The notes beneath the pieces were generated by a model. That model searched no databases. It saw only the letters and a program-made list of their open reading frames with translations, and was not told the origin of the DNA. DNA of 64,000 nucleotides from Bacillota bacterium (lineage in GTDB: Bacteria > Bacillota > UBA994), in contig JAGXTJ010000055.1 of NCBI GenBank assembly GCA_018333655.1, forward strand, positions 39,659-103,658, in the 5' to 3' direction. Positions 62,096-64,000 of this stretch are shown in pieces. The stretch's first letter is position 1; each line of letters begins with the position of its first letter. Both the position numbers and the translations under genes were made by a program.

Positions 62096-63316
62096 TTATC
62101 GTACGGCTCCTGCTGGCACAGTAACCGGTGGTGCTATGCGCCCGGCTTCAATTACGCGCACCAGGACAGGCACAGGGTGATCTACTCCTTCTACTCGCGT
62201 GAGTTCAATTTCAAAGAGTGGCTGCATCGCCTGGTGGTCCTCGCTTCTAAACCACCTGAGCCCCGTAGGTGTCTGGAATTCCATGCCCCGCATCGCATTT
62301 ATTAGCGTGTCGGCATCAGTCACCCCGTTCGTCTTCTTCAAGGCCGTGACTATAGCGGAGGCGGCGGCCATACCGCCCGAGACAAAGATGTCCGGAGGTT
62401 GGTTATTGTGGTGCTTCTTATGTTCAGCTATCAGCCAGTCATTCATGGGGTTCGTTGGGGGTACGCTGTGGTAGTAAACTGTGAAGCCGCGCATCCCCAC
62501 CATGTCGTTCATCAAGCGTAGGGCTGCTATTTCGGGGGCTCCCGTGACGATTTTGGTGCCAGCACCTTGTACATCAAGCTCCATAAGCTGCCGCCATGGG
62601 TTATTGGCGCCGGCCCACACCACGAAAAGATAATCTGGCTTGGCCTCTTTAATGCGCAAAATAAACGAAGTAAAATCGGTGGCCGTCGCCGGGGCAAATT
62701 CTTGCAGCACAACACTCGCGCCGCGCGCCATAGCTTGGGGCACAAAGGGTGTTACGGCGGCACGCCCAAAGGCGGTGTCTGGCGCAAAGGTGGCTATGCG
62801 CACTCCGGGACGCGATACAATGTCGGCCATGGCGGCAGCATCTTGCGCCGTGTTGCGTCCGCTACGAAACACATATCTGTTCCAGAATAGACCTGTGATA
62901 ACATCCGCTGCGGCAGGTTCAACGACAATGACTCTTTTAAACTCTTGCGCCAGCGGTAAGACGGCCAAGGCGTCGGCAGAAGAAGTTGGGCCGACTAAGA
63001 GGTCGACCTTATCTTGCTCGAGCAGTTTGAGCGCTCTTTCGCGAGCCACATCGGGAACTGTGGTCGTGTCTTCCCAAATTACTTCGATCTTACGGCCCCC
63101 TACTTCCATCGTGCCGTCAGTGGCATACTTAAGCCCAAGCTCAAAACCACGGCGCATTTGCTGGCCGTAATCCTGTAGTGCACCACTAAGCGAGGCTAGT
63201 GCGCCGATCTTAATGGGTGGTTGCGCGGGTGTGGCTACCTCACGCGGGGCACAGCCTACTAGTGTTAATGCCAAAACGAGCCCAACTACTACTACACCAA
63301 GCAGTTTTCTCCTCAA
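62096..63316 (-). CDS. livK: Branched-chain-type ABC substrate-binding lipoprotein, LivK family
   Basis: About 406 aa. TTG at 63316 follows AAGGAGGGG; signal peptide with lipobox L-V-G-C gives lipidated Cys at about residue 22. Mature part is a type I periplasmic-binding fold (I-K-I-G-A-L-A-S-L-S-G-A-L; G-P-T-S-S). Ligand may be an aromatic or aliphatic acid, as suggested by the CoA-transferase in the operon. An upstream frame continues through the palindrome and is not coding. Confidence 0.9.
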   Translation of the reverse strand: MRRKLLGVVVVGLVLALTLVGCAPREVATPAQPPIKIGALASLSGALQDYGQQMRRGFELGLKYATDGTMEVGGRKIEVIWEDTTTVPDVARERALKLLEQDKVDLLVGPTSSADALAVLPLAQEFKRVIVVEPAAADVITGLFWNRYVFRSGRNTAQDAAAMADIVSRPGVRIATFAPDTAFGRAAVTPFVPQAMARGASVVLQEFAPATATDFTSFILRIKEAKPDYLFVVWAGANNPWRQLMELDVQGAGTKIVTGAPEIAALRLMNDMVGMRGFTVYYHSVPPTNPMNDWLIAEHKKHHNNQPPDIFVSGGMAAASAIVTALKKTNGVTDADTLINAMRGMEFQTPTGLRWFRSEDHQAMQPLFEIELTRVEGVDHPVPVLVRVIEAGRIAPPVTVPAGAVR

Positions 63317-63421
63317 CAAATTCCCCTCCTTAATTTGTTTGTCGCTTACACCTCGAGAAACTACACCTGTTCCTAGTACACCTCCCTCTCCATTACACCG
63401 ACAGAAGGAACCGACAAAATG

Positions 63422-63485
63422 GCGACAACGGGGACAGTTCTTTTTGTCGCAAATTACCGACAAAAAGAACTGTCCCCGTTGTCGC
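63422..63485. repeat. Perfect 28-bp-arm GGGGACAGTTC palindrome
   Basis: Left arm 63422-63449 and right arm 63458-63485 are exact complements (core GGGGACAGTTCTTTTTGTC) around an 8-nt loop. Outer CCGAC (63411) and GTCGG (63487) extend the symmetry. It overlaps the 3' end of the TetR gene and supplies its last codons and stop. It has the look of a REP/MITE-type element or a very strong terminator. Confidence 0.88.
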
Positions 63486-64000
63486 TGTCGGCGCGCACTC
63501 CTGCCTTAGGCGCGATGCCGTGATAGACAAAATCCATCAAAGCATCGAGATCCTCATTACTAACCTCTTTTTTCTCCCACAGAATCCAGCGCAGCCCCAT
63601 AAACTCACCCATACCCATCAGGCAGTAGGCGACCGTAGAGGGGTCTATGGCGCGAATTTGTCCGGTCTCTATCGCTGCCTGTAACCCGGCAATATAGCCC
63701 TCGGCAATAGAACGGTAGTGTCGCTGGTAGAGCTCATTGTCCACGAATTCCGCTTCGCGGATGATGCGATACAGATTGCGGTTCTGTTTAGCATAGGCAA
63801 AGTAGGCCCTAAACCCTTCGCGCTCAATATCTAGCCGATTGTCTAAATCGGCAACTTTAGCTCGAATAGCCCGACGTACTTCGCGCGTTAGCTTATCAAC
63901 TAGAGCACGATATATCTCTAGCTTGCTGGCAAAGTAAATGTAGAACGTCCCTTGGGCCACCCCTGCCCGCATGGTAATCTCAGCCACGGAAGTAGCATGA
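63454..64000 (-). CDS. TetR-family transcriptional regulator, partial (5' end off the window)
   Basis: About 182 residues visible; the gene continues beyond 64000. The visible N-terminal part is the end of the HTH: A-T-S-V-A-E-I-T, then A-G-V-A-Q-G-T-F-Y-I-Y-F, the TetR signature. A helical ligand-binding domain follows. The final residues D-N-G-D-S-S-F-C-R and the stop come from the palindromic repeat. It likely regulates the liv/KAS III operon downstream on the same strand. Confidence 0.9.
   Translation of the reverse strand, partial: HATSVAEITMRAGVAQGTFYIYFASKLEIYRALVDKLTREVRRAIRAKVADLDNRLDIEREGFRAYFAYAKQNRNLYRIIREAEFVDNELYQRHYRSIAEGYIAGLQAAIETGQIRAIDPSTVAYCLMGMGEFMGLRWILWEKKEVSNEDLDALMDFVYHGIAPKAGVRADSDNGDSSFCR

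Noticed and set aside
1..64000. CRISPR arrays, tRNA or rRNA genes, intact insertion sequences
   Set aside because: No regularly spaced repeats, no cloverleaf or rRNA-like blocks and no transposase genes were recognised.

Overview
The window looks like a chromosome segment of an anaerobic, Gram-positive type Bacillota (clostridial grade). The evidence is an oxygen-sensitive class III ribonucleotide reductase (NrdD/NrdG), a tungsten-type aldehyde ferredoxin oxidoreductase, a YjjI-type glycyl radical enzyme with its activase, Firmicute-type FMN and yybP-ykoY (Mn2+) riboswitches, a MocR/PdxR regulator divergent from pdxST, a YhaO/YhaN nuclease pair, TTG/GTG starts and strong AGGAGG ribosome binding sites. 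The exact genus cannot be read from the sequence. No rRNA, tRNA, CRISPR array, prophage or intact insertion sequence was seen.

Layout. 1-4.9 kb: metal and cofactor genes (feoAB with a putative Fur box; AOR with MoaD-like and MoeB-like proteins; a second divergent MoaD-like protein). 5-8.2 kb: an exported alkaline-phosphatase-fold protein, then a CsoR-family repressor divergent from a thioredoxin-reductase-like flavoprotein across a clear G/C-tract operator. 8.2-17.3 kb: RNA and cofactor housekeeping (rtcB, rnhA, a NYN-domain protein, pdxST/pdxR, a YycJ-like hydrolase, a DEAD-box helicase with a structured leader, a lipoprotein). 17.3-26.5 kb: FMN riboswitch and ribU, YitT, Mn riboswitch and a GDT1-type exporter, a phosphotransferase, the YhaN/YhaO-like pair, a SpoU methyltransferase and a cyclophilin. 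26.5-29.8 kb: an accessory patch with two inverted repeats, a Phd-Uma2 fusion with its own operator, and an arsR / HgcB-like ferredoxin / aquaporin operon without hgcA. 29.8-44.3 kb: superoxide dismutase, YjjI/YjjW, nth, a MraY/WecA-type transferase, a BMP-type nucleoside ABC transporter, a polyprenyl synthase, nrdDG with two NrdR boxes, and msrC. 44.4-54.5 kb: an NlpC/P60 hydrolase, a nucleotidyltransferase-like protein and three signalling proteins: SBP3-HD-GYP, PAS-GGDEF-HD-GYP, and a chemoreceptor signalling domain fused to a family 5 solute-binding domain without an evident signal peptide. 54.6-64 kb: one leftward operon made of a TetR regulator, a complete branched-chain-type ABC transporter (livKGFHM), a KAS III-like enzyme, a CoA-transferase and two alpha/beta hydrolases, read here as an uptake-and-CoA-activation module for an unidentified carboxylic acid.

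The strongest candidates for undescribed biology are the soluble receptor/solute-binding fusion (52054-54501), the arsenic-type operon carrying an orphan HgcB-like ferredoxin (27883-29319), the Phd-Uma2 fusion (26976-27792), the CsoR/flavoprotein redox switch (6906-8199) and the liv/KAS III/CoA-transferase operon. GGGGAC-type inverted repeats appear at three places, and two of them supply the C-terminal codons of real genes. All functional calls rest on motif recognition by eye; no database search was run.
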